Shown: piece after piece, positions 18,160-24,421 of the stretch
How the letters are laid out: every line of letters begins with the position of its first letter
How positions within the stretch are numbered: position 1 is the stretch's first letter
NCBI GenBank assembly: GCA_964617375.1
Contig: CAZTXQ010000008.1
Coordinates: 1-64,000 of the forward strand
Source: Firm-13 sp964617375
GTDB lineage: Bacteria; Bacillota; Clostridia; Saccharofermentanales; Saccharofermentanaceae
Direction of reading: 5' to 3'
DNA: 64,000 nucleotides
Notes under the pieces: generated by a model
Database searches by the model: none
Seen by the model: only the letters and a program-made list of their open reading frames with translations
What the model was told of the DNA's origin: nothing
Position numbers and translations under genes: made by a program

Positions 18160-18521
18160 TATACCGTTATTGTTTGTTTGCGCTTTGTATTTACACTAGG
18201 CCGCAGGTAGGAAGAACGAGTTGTCCGTGTTTTGCATTCTGCATTTTGCTTTAATCAACGTTAAAGATATCTATATTGACTATTACTGGTTTTGCCGATT
18301 AGGAGGCAGATCGGTTCTTTCCAATGAACAATTCGGCGCTTTATCGTATAAATCAATCGGTAATTATTGTTGTTGCCTTCTTTGCTCCTGCAGAATTTAC
18401 GCAGGATAGCCGGGATGGTGACGGCAGATAACAACATTCGTGACTTAAAAACATACAAGAAGTAGATGGACCTTCGCGGCAGGAATGCCGGAGGTGTGCT
18501 ATTTATTGCGAGGTGAAGAGA
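18160..18521 (+). other. Long untranslated leader of the small stress-gene operon
   Basis: About 360 bases lie between the consensus promoter and the first start codon. I see no gene of credible size. A 16-codon ORF (ATG about 18462, ending TGA at about 18514, just before the first gene) may be chance. There is no recognisable riboswitch signature and no terminator, but the length is unusual and could hold an RNA regulatory structure. Confidence 0.4.
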
Positions 18522-19043
18522 ATGGAACAGGATAAATATACCAATTCGACGGATCAGGACGAAAATCAATCCGGTAATCCCGACTCACAAAGCGAGAGCC
18601 GCACCACATGAACATCCACGGTTTACACGCTGCAGACGCCTCAAGAGCCGTCGGCCGTAGAAGGCACTCAGACAGAGACTCGAAGCGCTCAGTCGGAATC
18701 CCACCCGGCCAGACGTATCGTCGGCGTACTTTTTGGCGTGGTTGAAATTATTTTCGGATTGCGTCTATTACTGAAAATGTTTGGAGCAAATGCTGAAAAT
18801 GCTGTGGTTAAGGTTCTATATGGTTTCACCGGCTTCTTTGTAAGAGTATTCGAAGGGATTTTCTCAAAGGTAATCATTAACGAAGACTCCGGTGCAGTCT
18901 TTGAGCCTGCAACCCTTATTATGATCGTCGTCATCGCAATTATTGCATTGGTGGTACTGAAACTGATGAAGACTCGTACGGGAAGCCGTGTAGTGAAAAC
19001 GAATTATACAGGACCTGCGGGACAGAGCGGTCAACAAAAGTAA
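18522..19043 (+). pseudogene. YggT-family-like membrane protein gene with an in-frame TGA
   Basis: The frame starts at ATG 18522 after GAGGTGA and runs to 19043, but codon 30 (18609-18611) is TGA. Both sides of the TGA read as the same kind of protein: an acidic, Ser/Thr/Gln-rich N-terminal tail (NQSGNPDSQSESRTT | TSTVYTLQTPQEPSAVEG), then RRIVGVLFGVVEIIFGLRLL, an N-A-N loop and a second membrane segment (FEPATLIMIVVIAIIALVVL). The membrane part resembles YggT-like proteins with two to three segments. TGA is the normal stop of many neighbouring genes, so this is a nonsense mutation, a sequencing error or a recoding event. Internal re-initiation at GTG 18738 lacks a ribosome binding site. First gene of the operon. 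Confidence 0.7.
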
Positions 19044-19122
19044 TTTCTCCTGATTCTATTTGCGGATCAATCTTGTAAAGGAAGGAAATATTCTTCGTAC
19101 AAGAAAGATTGAGGTACAGGTT

Positions 19123-19365
19123 ATGAAGTTTACAGCGAGCACGATTGTATCAAATTCTGACATGATCAAGAACTACAAGAGCTGCCGGATGAAAGCAGAC
19201 AGTTTCGGTAAAATCATCATTTTGAAGAACAATCAACCGGATGCCGTTCTGTTTTCAATAACGGAATATGAAAGATTGTCGGGTCTGATTGAGTACGCAG
19301 AAGGAATCAGTGAGCAGGAGATCAACAGAGCAGTGGAGTTGCTGTCGAACGCAATTACACATTAA
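19123..19365 (+). CDS. Phd/YefM-like antitoxin-type protein without a visible toxin
   Basis: The protein has 80 residues. The start at ATG 19123 is preceded by GAGGT; a longer upstream frame from 19060 has poor support. The sequence IVSNSDMIKNYKSCRMKADS then IIILKNNQPDAVLFSITEYERL is the typical Phd/YefM fold: an N-terminal DNA-binding part that reads 'substitute ... FGKIIILKNNQPDAVLFS'. Proteins of this family usually bind DNA and neutralise a partner toxin (Doc, YoeB, RelE) encoded next to them. No toxin gene follows; the next gene is YtxH-like. It may therefore act as a stand-alone regulator of this operon. Family call by eye. Confidence 0.65.
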   Translation: MKFTASTIVSNSDMIKNYKSCRMKADSFGKIIILKNNQPDAVLFSITEYERLSGLIEYAEGISEQEINRAVELLSNAITH

Positions 19366-19384
19366 GAGAAAGAAGGACATTACA

Positions 19385-19789
19385 ATGATTATTCGTGAAA
19401 TGTTTGAAATGATTGGCAAGGAAAAGAGAAGAAAACAAAGGATCCAGAACGCTAAGACACTCGCCATCGGCATAAGTGCCGCGGCGGCGGCGGGACTCGC
19501 TGCAGGAATTCTTTTTGCTCCCAAATCCGGAAAAGAGACAAGAAATGATATAAAAGAGAAGACCAAAGAAGTGGTCGAGAACACGAAAGAAGCCGTCACC
19601 AAGAATGCCAAAGCAATGAAAGAGTCCGCTGCCGAGGCCGTTCAGGGCATCAGTAATGTTCTTAAAGATGCGCATGAAAAAAAGACCGCTGTCGATGAGG
19701 ATCTGAAAGAAGGAGGTCGTGAAGCGGCGAAAGTGATTCACGAGACCTCTGAGAAGATTGCAGAAGACCTGAAACATTCCGATAAGTGA
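19385..19789 (+). CDS. YtxH domain small envelope/stress protein
   Basis: The protein has 134 residues. The start at ATG 19385 follows AAGAAGGA; the longer frame from 19289 overlaps the preceding gene and has no site. One membrane or amphipathic segment (LAIGISAAAAAGLAAGILFA) is followed by PKSGKETRNDIKEKTKE, the signature of the YtxH domain, and then a long charged, coiled-coil-like tail with KEAVTKNAKAMKESAAEAVQ repeats similar to LEA proteins. YtxH proteins are general-stress proteins in Bacillus; their biochemical role is unknown. It is transcribed with the surrounding small genes; the next start is 11 bp away. Confidence 0.8.
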   Translation: MIIREMFEMIGKEKRRKQRIQNAKTLAIGISAAAAAGLAAGILFAPKSGKETRNDIKEKTKEVVENTKEAVTKNAKAMKESAAEAVQGISNVLKDAHEKKTAVDEDLKEGGREAAKVIHETSEKIAEDLKHSDK

Positions 19790-19799
19790 GGGATGAATT

Positions 19800-20255
19800 A
19801 TGATCATTCAATTTACAGTTCAGGATCTTCTGATGTTTCTGGGATTCACACTGCTTGCCGTAATCGGTATTCTTCTTATTCTCATTCTCTGGAAAGCAAA
19901 TAAAGTGATGGGTACTTTTCGCGCACTCATAGATTCCAATCGGGATGGACTCCAGAAATCGATCGGGAGTTTGCCCGGAATCATTGAAAACGCGGATCAT
20001 ATCACTCAAAACATGAGAGTTACCACGGACCAGCTGAGCCTGTCCGGACCTGTGATTCTTAAGGATGCGGAATTCATATCCGGTGCAGCCAAAGAAGGCG
20101 TGAAAACGGCCAGTGAGGCTATTGTAAATGTAAGTACAGGTGTCAGTGATACGGTGGATGCGATCAGGCTGGATGTCTCAGGATTTGCAGACTACTTCCA
20201 TATAGCCGCCGAGATTATTAAAATCATCATTCACGCCTTTTCTTCGAAGAAGTAA
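19800..20255 (+). CDS. Membrane-anchored DUF948-like protein
   Basis: This 151-residue protein has one N-terminal membrane segment (LLMFLGFTLLAVIGILLILILW) followed by an amphipathic helical tail (NADHITQNMRVTTDQLSLS ... GVSDTVDAIRLDVSGFADYF). This layout is that of DUF948/YtxG-type proteins, which commonly pair with YtxH in Firmicutes. The start at ATG 19800 is 11 bp after the YtxH stop, with AGTGAGGG as ribosome site. The C-terminal AAEIIKIIIHAFSSKK is hydrophobic. The context and the YtxH partner point to an envelope-stress role. The exact family assignment is moderate. Confidence 0.6.
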   Translation: MIIQFTVQDLLMFLGFTLLAVIGILLILILWKANKVMGTFRALIDSNRDGLQKSIGSLPGIIENADHITQNMRVTTDQLSLSGPVILKDAEFISGAAKEGVKTASEAIVNVSTGVSDTVDAIRLDVSGFADYFHIAAEIIKIIIHAFSSKK

Positions 20256-20308
20256 TTACCAAGCACGTTTTAATGACCAAAGGTATATCTTGGAAAGGAT
20301 GACAGCTT

Positions 20309-20458
20309 ATGTTATGGACGATTGCGATTATTTTACTGATTCTGTGGATTCTTGGTCTGGTTACATCCACAACATTCGGAGGCCTGGTCCATATTCTGAT
20401 CGTGATTGCCGTTATTCTGGTAATTTTGCAGTTGGTAAGAGGCAGACGGGCAAAATGA
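20309..20458 (+). CDS. lmo0937-family small membrane protein
   Basis: This 49-residue protein is almost entirely hydrophobic: MLWTIAIILLILWILGLVTS, then an FGG turn and HILIVIAVILVILQLVRGRR, giving two membrane helices with a basic end. The pattern matches the lmo0937 family of tiny membrane proteins common in Firmicutes stress operons; their function is unknown. ATG 20309 is preceded by GGAAAGGA. It lies between the DUF948-like and CsbD genes in the same operon. It is shorter than most automated gene-length cut-offs and easily missed. Confidence 0.8.
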   Translation: MLWTIAIILLILWILGLVTSTTFGGLVHILIVIAVILVILQLVRGRRAK

Positions 20459-20502
20459 TACCGAAAGATACAAAGAAACAATGATCAAATGGAGGAAGCT
20501 AT

Positions 20503-20745
20503 ATGAGTAACAAGAATGATAAACTGGACAATTCCAAAGAAAAGATCGCTGGAAAAACAAAGGAAGTCATCGGGAAAATCACAGGAAACGAACAGCTGGA
20601 ACTGAAAGGTAAACTCCAGACCTCGAAAGCGAATTTCAAGGAGAAGACGAATATCGGGGACAACGTGGAGAAGGTGAAAGAGAACATCGCAGGTACAATC
20701 AATGACATGATGGATAAGAAGCATGCCAAGCACGGCAAGAAGTAA
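20503..20745 (+). CDS. CsbD family stress protein
   Basis: This 80-residue, very charged protein has the CsbD pattern: DKLDNSKEKIAGKTKEVIGK, a central ITGNEQLELKGK turn and a second helical half (VEKVKENIAGTINDMMDKKH). CsbD proteins are small soluble stress proteins; in Bacillus csbD is sigmaB-controlled. ATG 20503 has GGAGG at a good distance. It is the last gene of the operon and is followed by a strong terminator at 20769-20812. No sigmaB-type promoter is seen, so control here is probably through the sigmaA promoter at 18126. Confidence 0.85.
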   Translation: MSNKNDKLDNSKEKIAGKTKEVIGKITGNEQLELKGKLQTSKANFKEKTNIGDNVEKVKENIAGTINDMMDKKHAKHGKK

Positions 20746-20768
20746 TATCGGAACAGAATATCCGCACG

Positions 20769-20812
20769 AAAGGGTCGAAGGGAATTGTAAAGTTTCTTCG
20801 GCCCTTTTTTTT
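20769..20812 (+). terminator. Intrinsic terminator of the small stress-gene operon
   Basis: AAGGGTCGAAG pairs with CTTCGGCCCTT (one G-U pair) around a loop, followed by eight T. It ends the transcript after csbD. Confidence 0.85.
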
Positions 20813-20873
20813 ACGAGAATTTATACGTGGGCAGCGTCATAATCCCTTATCGAATAATTTGCGGGAAAAACAG

Positions 20874-20930
20874 TTGACAAATGAATAGTTCGAGAGCAGA
20901 ATTAAAAATAGTTCGATGAGCGAATTAAAA
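20874..20930 (+). promoter_or_regulatory. marR promoter overlapped by two operator repeats
   Basis: TTGACA at 20874-20879 and CAGAAT at 20897-20902 (17-bp spacer) form a promoter. Two copies of a 24-bp direct repeat overlap it: 20884-20907 and 20907-20930. Both begin AATAGTTCGA and end GAATTAAAA; the second contains the palindrome TTCGATGAGCGAA. This is the layout of an autorepressed MarR promoter. A related box lies at 21482-21499 upstream of the first arsA-like gene. Confidence 0.65.
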
Positions 20931-20950
20931 CGCTGCGGGAAAGAGTGATT

Positions 20951-21433
20951 ATGGACAAGGAGACTTTGGAGGACTACATCTTCCGGTATATCGATAAAGT
21001 GAAGATTCTGGTATCTCCCGAGACCTGGCAGAATCTTCTCCTGGATTGTACGAAAGATGAGATATTCATCTTGCTCTTCCTGTACCGCAAGGGCGAAGTG
21101 AACATGAGTATGATCGCAGATTATATCCATGTTCCGCTGAACACGGCAACGGGTATCGTCGGTCGGATGGAGAAGAAGAAACTTGTCGAACGATATCACA
21201 GCAAGGACGATAAAAGGATTGTGAAAGTTGCCGTTACCGGGGAGGGCACCCGGTATATCGGAAACATTCTTAAAGAAATAATGCGATATGTCAGCGTCAT
21301 TATGGAAAGCCTTTCACCGGAAGAGATACAGACGTTTTTTCAGACCGTCAACAAAATTACGGATGCCTTGGCGGAAGCGGGACAGAAGGAACAGGACGCA
21401 GAAGTTAAAGTCAAAAAGATCATGATCGAATGA
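20951..21433 (+). CDS. MarR family transcriptional regulator, probable controller of the ArsA cassette
   Basis: The protein has 160 residues from ATG 20951 (GGGAAAGAG upstream; GTG 20945 is an alternative start two codons earlier). It has the winged helix-turn-helix core of MarR: ILLFLYRKGEVNMSMIADYI, VPLNTATGIVGRMEKKKLVE, then the wing KDDKRIVKVAVTGEG, with flanking dimerisation helices. MarR proteins are ligand-released repressors. Two direct repeats overlap its own promoter, and a similar box precedes the downstream ATPase gene 98 bp away, which supports control of both. The ligand is unknown. Confidence in the family is high, in the target moderate. Confidence 0.88.
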   Translation: MDKETLEDYIFRYIDKVKILVSPETWQNLLLDCTKDEIFILLFLYRKGEVNMSMIADYIHVPLNTATGIVGRMEKKKLVERYHSKDDKRIVKVAVTGEGTRYIGNILKEIMRYVSVIMESLSPEEIQTFFQTVNKITDALAEAGQKEQDAEVKVKKIMIE

Positions 21434-21481
21434 AGAATCAGGCCGCATCCGGATGGAACGGCCTCATATTCGGGGATATAC

Positions 21482-21499
21482 TTCGAGAAGCGAATAATT
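21482..21499 (+). promoter_or_regulatory. Operator-like box upstream of the first ArsA-type ATPase
   Basis: TTCGAGAAGCGAATAATT resembles the MarR operator repeat TTCGATGAGCGAATTAAA at the marR promoter. It lies about 30 bp before the ATPase start. It may allow a second regulated promoter or a roadblock. Confidence 0.4.
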
Positions 21500-21530
21500 C
21501 ATACAGTGAACAATAAAAGGAGACAGTCAA

Positions 21531-22706
21531 ATGGAGAGAATCATTTTTTTCACAGGAAAAGGCGGAGTCGGCAAGTCAAGTGTGGCTGCGGCACACGCCA
21601 GGAAATCGGCGCTGCAAGGCAAGAAGACGCTCTTGATCAGTACGGATATGGCCCACAACCTCGGAGATATTTTCGAGAAGAAGATCGGCAGAAACGAAGT
21701 CGAGGTCGCTCCGAATCTCTACGCGATCGAACTGGATCCGGAATATATTCTGGAAAACGATTTTGCGGATCTGCAGGTCGCCATAAAAAACATGTTTGCA
21801 TCGAAGGGCCTCGGGAATCTTCAGAACAGCAAACAGATGATGATGCCGGGAATGGAGGAACTTTTCTCGCTTTTGAAGATCCTGGATTTCTACGAGAAGG
21901 GGGAATATGACCGGATCATCGCGGATTGCGCTCCTACGGGCGAGACACTTTCGCTCCTCAAATTTCCCGAGCTCTTAAGCTGGTATATGGAGAAATTCTT
22001 CCCCTTGGGCAAAGTGGCTATGAGAGTCCTGGCGCCCGTATCCAAACAGCTCTGGAAAATCGAACTCCCCGACAAGCACGCAATGACGGACATCGAGAAG
22101 TTGTACTTGAGGCTGAATGAGCTTCAGGAGCTCCTGAAGGATAACCGCATTACGTCCATACGGATTGTGACATTGCCTGAGAAGATGGTAGTGGAGGAGA
22201 CAAAGAGAAATTATATGTATATGAACCTCTTCGGCTATCTCGTTGACGGCGTCTATATCAACCGTGTGCTTCCCCAAGATGTTGACAACGCCTTTTTTAC
22301 CGAATGGATGGATATCCAGAAAAAGTACATCGAGGAGCTAGAGGACAACTTTGCCGATGTACCGGTGATAAGAATCCCGTGGTACGAATCGGAAGTCTGC
22401 GGAATGGATGCGATTGACAGGATCTGCAGCGGGATTCTGACCGGAGACGACCTTTTCGATGTAAACAGCAAGCGAACCAACGAGAAATTCGAAAAGAACG
22501 ATGACGGCTATCTCTTAAGTATCTTCCTGCCCTTCGTCTCGAAGGAAAAGCTCGACATGCATCAGGCAGACGCGGATATCATCATCCGGATCGGCAATTT
22601 CAAGAGGAATATTCCGATACCGACCACGCTTCGGAACTATCAAATCACATCGGCGAAACTGAAGGATGCGGAGCTTAAGATCCAGTTTTCGGAAAAGGAA
22701 GGATGA
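21531..22706 (+). CDS. ArsA/TRC40-family ATPase, first of two
   Basis: This 391-residue protein has the deviant Walker A loop FTGKGGVGKSSVAAA at residues 7-20, STDMAHNLGD as the switch I equivalent, and DCAPTGETLSLLKFPE near 130, all typical of the ArsA/GET3 family. The C-terminal 75 residues (YLLSIFLPFVSKEKLDMHQ ...) look like the ArsA_HSP20 beta-domain. Family members drive arsenite efflux or insert tail-anchored proteins. No ArsB, Acr3, ArsR or ArsD gene is present here, so a chaperone or targeting role is at least as likely as arsenic resistance. ATG 21531 follows AAAAGGAGA. The stop overlaps the next start (ATGA at 22703-22706), so translation is coupled. Confidence 0.85.
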   Translation: MERIIFFTGKGGVGKSSVAAAHARKSALQGKKTLLISTDMAHNLGDIFEKKIGRNEVEVAPNLYAIELDPEYILENDFADLQVAIKNMFASKGLGNLQNSKQMMMPGMEELFSLLKILDFYEKGEYDRIIADCAPTGETLSLLKFPELLSWYMEKFFPLGKVAMRVLAPVSKQLWKIELPDKHAMTDIEKLYLRLNELQELLKDNRITSIRIVTLPEKMVVEETKRNYMYMNLFGYLVDGVYINRVLPQDVDNAFFTEWMDIQKKYIEELEDNFADVPVIRIPWYESEVCGMDAIDRICSGILTGDDLFDVNSKRTNEKFEKNDDGYLLSIFLPFVSKEKLDMHQADADIIIRIGNFKRNIPIPTTLRNYQITSAKLKDAELKIQFSEKEG

Positions 22707-22933
22707 GTACAATGCTGAACCATGAATTCGCGGAGAAAATGATCAAAGCCAAGCAATTGGAAATGGAGGCAATCGGCTGCCTGATGCCGGAACCGGTCAG
22801 AATGCATATCGACGTCATCAACAAGGAACTCAAAGATATGGCTAAAGAGATGATTGTATGCTGCTGCACCGGAAGTGAATCCAAGGGTGAGCCGACGGAG
22901 AAACACAAGACGAGCAAAGTCGATATAGAGTAA
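22703..22933 (+). CDS. Small Cys-Cys-Cys protein between the two ArsA-type ATPases
   Basis: The protein has 76 residues. Its ATG overlaps the stop of the preceding ATPase gene (ATGA), and the second ATPase gene begins 41 bp after it, so it belongs to the cassette. The sequence is helical and amphipathic (FAEKMIKAKQLEMEAIGCLM, then HIDVINKELKDMAKEMIV) and ends CCCTGSESKGEP plus a basic tail. It has four Cys, three of them adjacent, suggesting metal or metalloid binding or a thiol-based link. I do not recognise a family. ArsD, the arsenite chaperone of ArsA, also uses vicinal Cys pairs, but no sequence similarity to ArsD is visible. Confidence 0.8.
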   Translation: MSTMLNHEFAEKMIKAKQLEMEAIGCLMPEPVRMHIDVINKELKDMAKEMIVCCCTGSESKGEPTEKHKTSKVDIE

Positions 22934-22974
22934 GTCAGGCGTTTCAATCTGGAAATTTGAAGGAGTAGAATTGT

Positions 22975-24135
22975 ATGAGAATCATTTTATATACGGGAAA
23001 AGGCGGAGTCGGGAAGACGACGGTTGCGGCAGCGACGGCATGCAAGCTGGCACAAGACGGTAAAAAGGTGCTCATTATGAGCACGGATCAGGCGCACAGT
23101 CTGGCGGACTCCTTTGAGATGCCAATTGGAAATGAAGAGACAGAAATCGCTGACAACTTATATGCCATGGAAATAGACGCGGTCCGTGAAAGCGAACTGG
23201 CCTGGGGAAAGATGAAGAGCTACTTCAAGGAATTGCTTTCCGCGCGCTCGGGAAACGGTATTGAGACGGAAGAACTCCTGGTATTTCCCGGTCTGGAAGA
23301 GCTTTTCTCGCTCTTGAAAATCGTCGAAATCAACGAAGAGGGAAAATACGATGTCCTGATCGTGGACTGCGCGCCTACGGGTGAGACACTGGCGCTCCTC
23401 AAGTTCCCGGAAATGTTCGGCAGCTTTATCGAATCCGTTTTGCCGATGAAGAGAAAAGCGCTTAAGGTTGCCGGCCCGGCCGTGTCCCGCATAACAAAAA
23501 TACCGATGCCGGAAGACTCCATTTTCGATCAGATCACGGAGCTTACACATCAGTTGGATAAGATGCAGCAGATCATGAGTGATAAAGAACACGTAAGCCT
23601 TCGTATCGTGACAACTCCGGAGCGCATTGTTATTAAGGAATCCAAGCGGAATTATACCTGGCTTCATCTCTATGACTTCAATGTCGATGCCGTTATCGTG
23701 AATAAAGTTTACCCGGAACAGGCACTCGAAGGATACTTTGCGAAGTGGATGGAGCTGCAGGCGCAGGGCATGAAAGAGATCCGCGAGAGCTTTGCTCCGG
23801 TCCCCGTTTTTCATCTGGACTTTAACCGGACGGAAATTAAGACAATTCCCATTCTGTCCGAAGCGGCGGAAGAGATCTTTGATGGTTCCGATCCTTCCAA
23901 AGTATTCTTCTGCGCGAAAATATTCGAGATCGAGGAAGAGGCGGGCGGCTATCTCTTCCGGATCTTCCTGCCATTTGCCGAGAAGCAGGATATGGAGCTG
24001 ACACAGTCCGGCGGCGAGATCCTTCTCGGCATTGAGAACGAGAGACGGCGGATCACACTACCGGATATTATTCGAAACAAAGAAGTCGGACGGGCCAAGT
24101 TCGAAGAGGGCGCGCTTGAAATTCATATGGTTTAA
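22975..24135 (+). CDS. ArsA/TRC40-family ATPase, second of two
   Basis: This 386-residue paralogue of the first ATPase has LYTGKGGVGKTTVAAATACK at residues 4-23, STDQAHSLADSFEMPIG, DCAPTGETLALLKFPE near 125 and a C-terminal ArsA_HSP20-like domain (GGYLFRIFLPFAEKQDMELT ...). Full ArsA proteins of some bacteria carry two ATPase halves in one chain; here two separate chains may pair as a heterodimer. The Met-rich client-binding helix typical of eukaryotic GET3 is not obvious. The ATG at 22975 is preceded by GAAGGAG. It is last in the marR-arsA-small-arsA cassette, and the metNIQ promoter starts 24 bp after its stop. Confidence 0.85.
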   Translation: MRIILYTGKGGVGKTTVAAATACKLAQDGKKVLIMSTDQAHSLADSFEMPIGNEETEIADNLYAMEIDAVRESELAWGKMKSYFKELLSARSGNGIETEELLVFPGLEELFSLLKIVEINEEGKYDVLIVDCAPTGETLALLKFPEMFGSFIESVLPMKRKALKVAGPAVSRITKIPMPEDSIFDQITELTHQLDKMQQIMSDKEHVSLRIVTTPERIVIKESKRNYTWLHLYDFNVDAVIVNKVYPEQALEGYFAKWMELQAQGMKEIRESFAPVPVFHLDFNRTEIKTIPILSEAAEEIFDGSDPSKVFFCAKIFEIEEEAGGYLFRIFLPFAEKQDMELTQSGGEILLGIENERRRITLPDIIRNKEVGRAKFEEGALEIHMV

Positions 24136-24159
24136 ACTGCGTGATCCGAATTTGCGGTA

Positions 24160-24188
24160 TTGACGCGAGAAGAAATAGATGTTATAAA
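24160..24188 (+). promoter_or_regulatory. SigmaA promoter of the metNIQ leader transcript
   Basis: TTGACG at 24160-24165 and TATAAA at 24183-24188 with a 17-bp spacer. Transcription should start near 24195, giving a leader of about 225 bases before metN. A small hairpin (AAATCGGGT / ACCTGATTT, 24195-24215) would lie at the very 5' end of the RNA. Confidence 0.75.
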
Positions 24189-24236
24189 AGAGAAAAATCG
24201 GGTTCGACCTGATTTCTTCGGAAGGAAACATATCGG

Positions 24237-24326
24237 ATGAGGATAATGGTTCCCAAAACTGCTATGATGGATAAGATGATGTGCATGTGTACCGGCATGA
24301 GCCGTTTAGCGTACATAGCGTTCTGA
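24237..24326 (+). CDS. Methionine-rich leader peptide of the metNIQ operon
   Basis: A 29-codon ORF starts at ATG 24237 and stops with TGA at 24324-24326. It has a ribosome site GGAAGGA at 24220-24226, ten bases before the ATG. Eight of 29 residues are Met (positions 1, 4, 10, 11, 14, 15, 17, 21), and residues 10-18 read MMDKMMCMC. The ORF lies between a good promoter (24160-24188) and an intrinsic terminator (24369-24406) directly ahead of the methionine importer genes. This is the arrangement of classical ribosome-mediated attenuators such as those of trp, his and leu, here apparently tuned to methionine. The peptide itself is probably only a translation sensor. No S-box, T-box or SMK-box signature was found. 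Confidence 0.8.
   Translation: MRIMVPKTAMMDKMMCMCTGMSRLAYIAF
24288..24315 (+). promoter_or_regulatory. Leader hairpin overlapping the end of the Met-rich ORF
   Basis: CGGC-ATGA-GCCG (24293-24304) forms an inner stem, extended after a TTTAGC bulge by TGTAC (24288-24292) with GTACA (24311-24315). It begins one base after the last codon of the MMDKMMCM run and would be melted by a ribosome moving to the stop codon. Confidence 0.5.
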
Positions 24327-24368
24327 CTCGCCCATAGCATGTCCAAAGCAGGTTACAATGTTATTTGG

Positions 24369-24406
24369 AAGGCAGGAAGCAGCGGGTTTCCTGCCTTTAT
24401 TTTTTT
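24369..24406 (+). terminator. metN leader: Attenuator terminator directly upstream of metN
   Basis: AAGGCAGGAA (24369-24378) pairs perfectly with TTCCTGCCTT (24388-24397), followed by TATTTTTTT. It ends five bases before the metN ribosome site, so it can only act on the leader transcript. By eye, 24318-24328 (GCGTTCTGACT) can pair with 24370-24380 (AGGCAGGAAGC) at 9 of 11 positions. That would block the terminator; the segment also contains the leader stop codon. Confidence 0.8.
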
Positions 24407-24421
24407 CATAGGAGCTTCTTT

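Noticed and set aside
21531..24135. Arsenic resistance operon
   Set aside because: No arsR, arsB/acr3, arsC or arsD gene is present; the ATPases alone do not support the call.
24195..24420. S-box (SAM-I), T-box or SMK-box riboswitch before metN
   Set aside because: I looked for the S-box GAG/GGA core, the T-box TGGNACCGCG sequence and the SMK motif and found none; the Met-rich ORF explains the leader better.
24365..24421. N-terminal extension of MetN
   Set aside because: The extension runs through the terminator and lacks a ribosome site; ATG 24422 has AGGAG and the normal MetN N-terminus.
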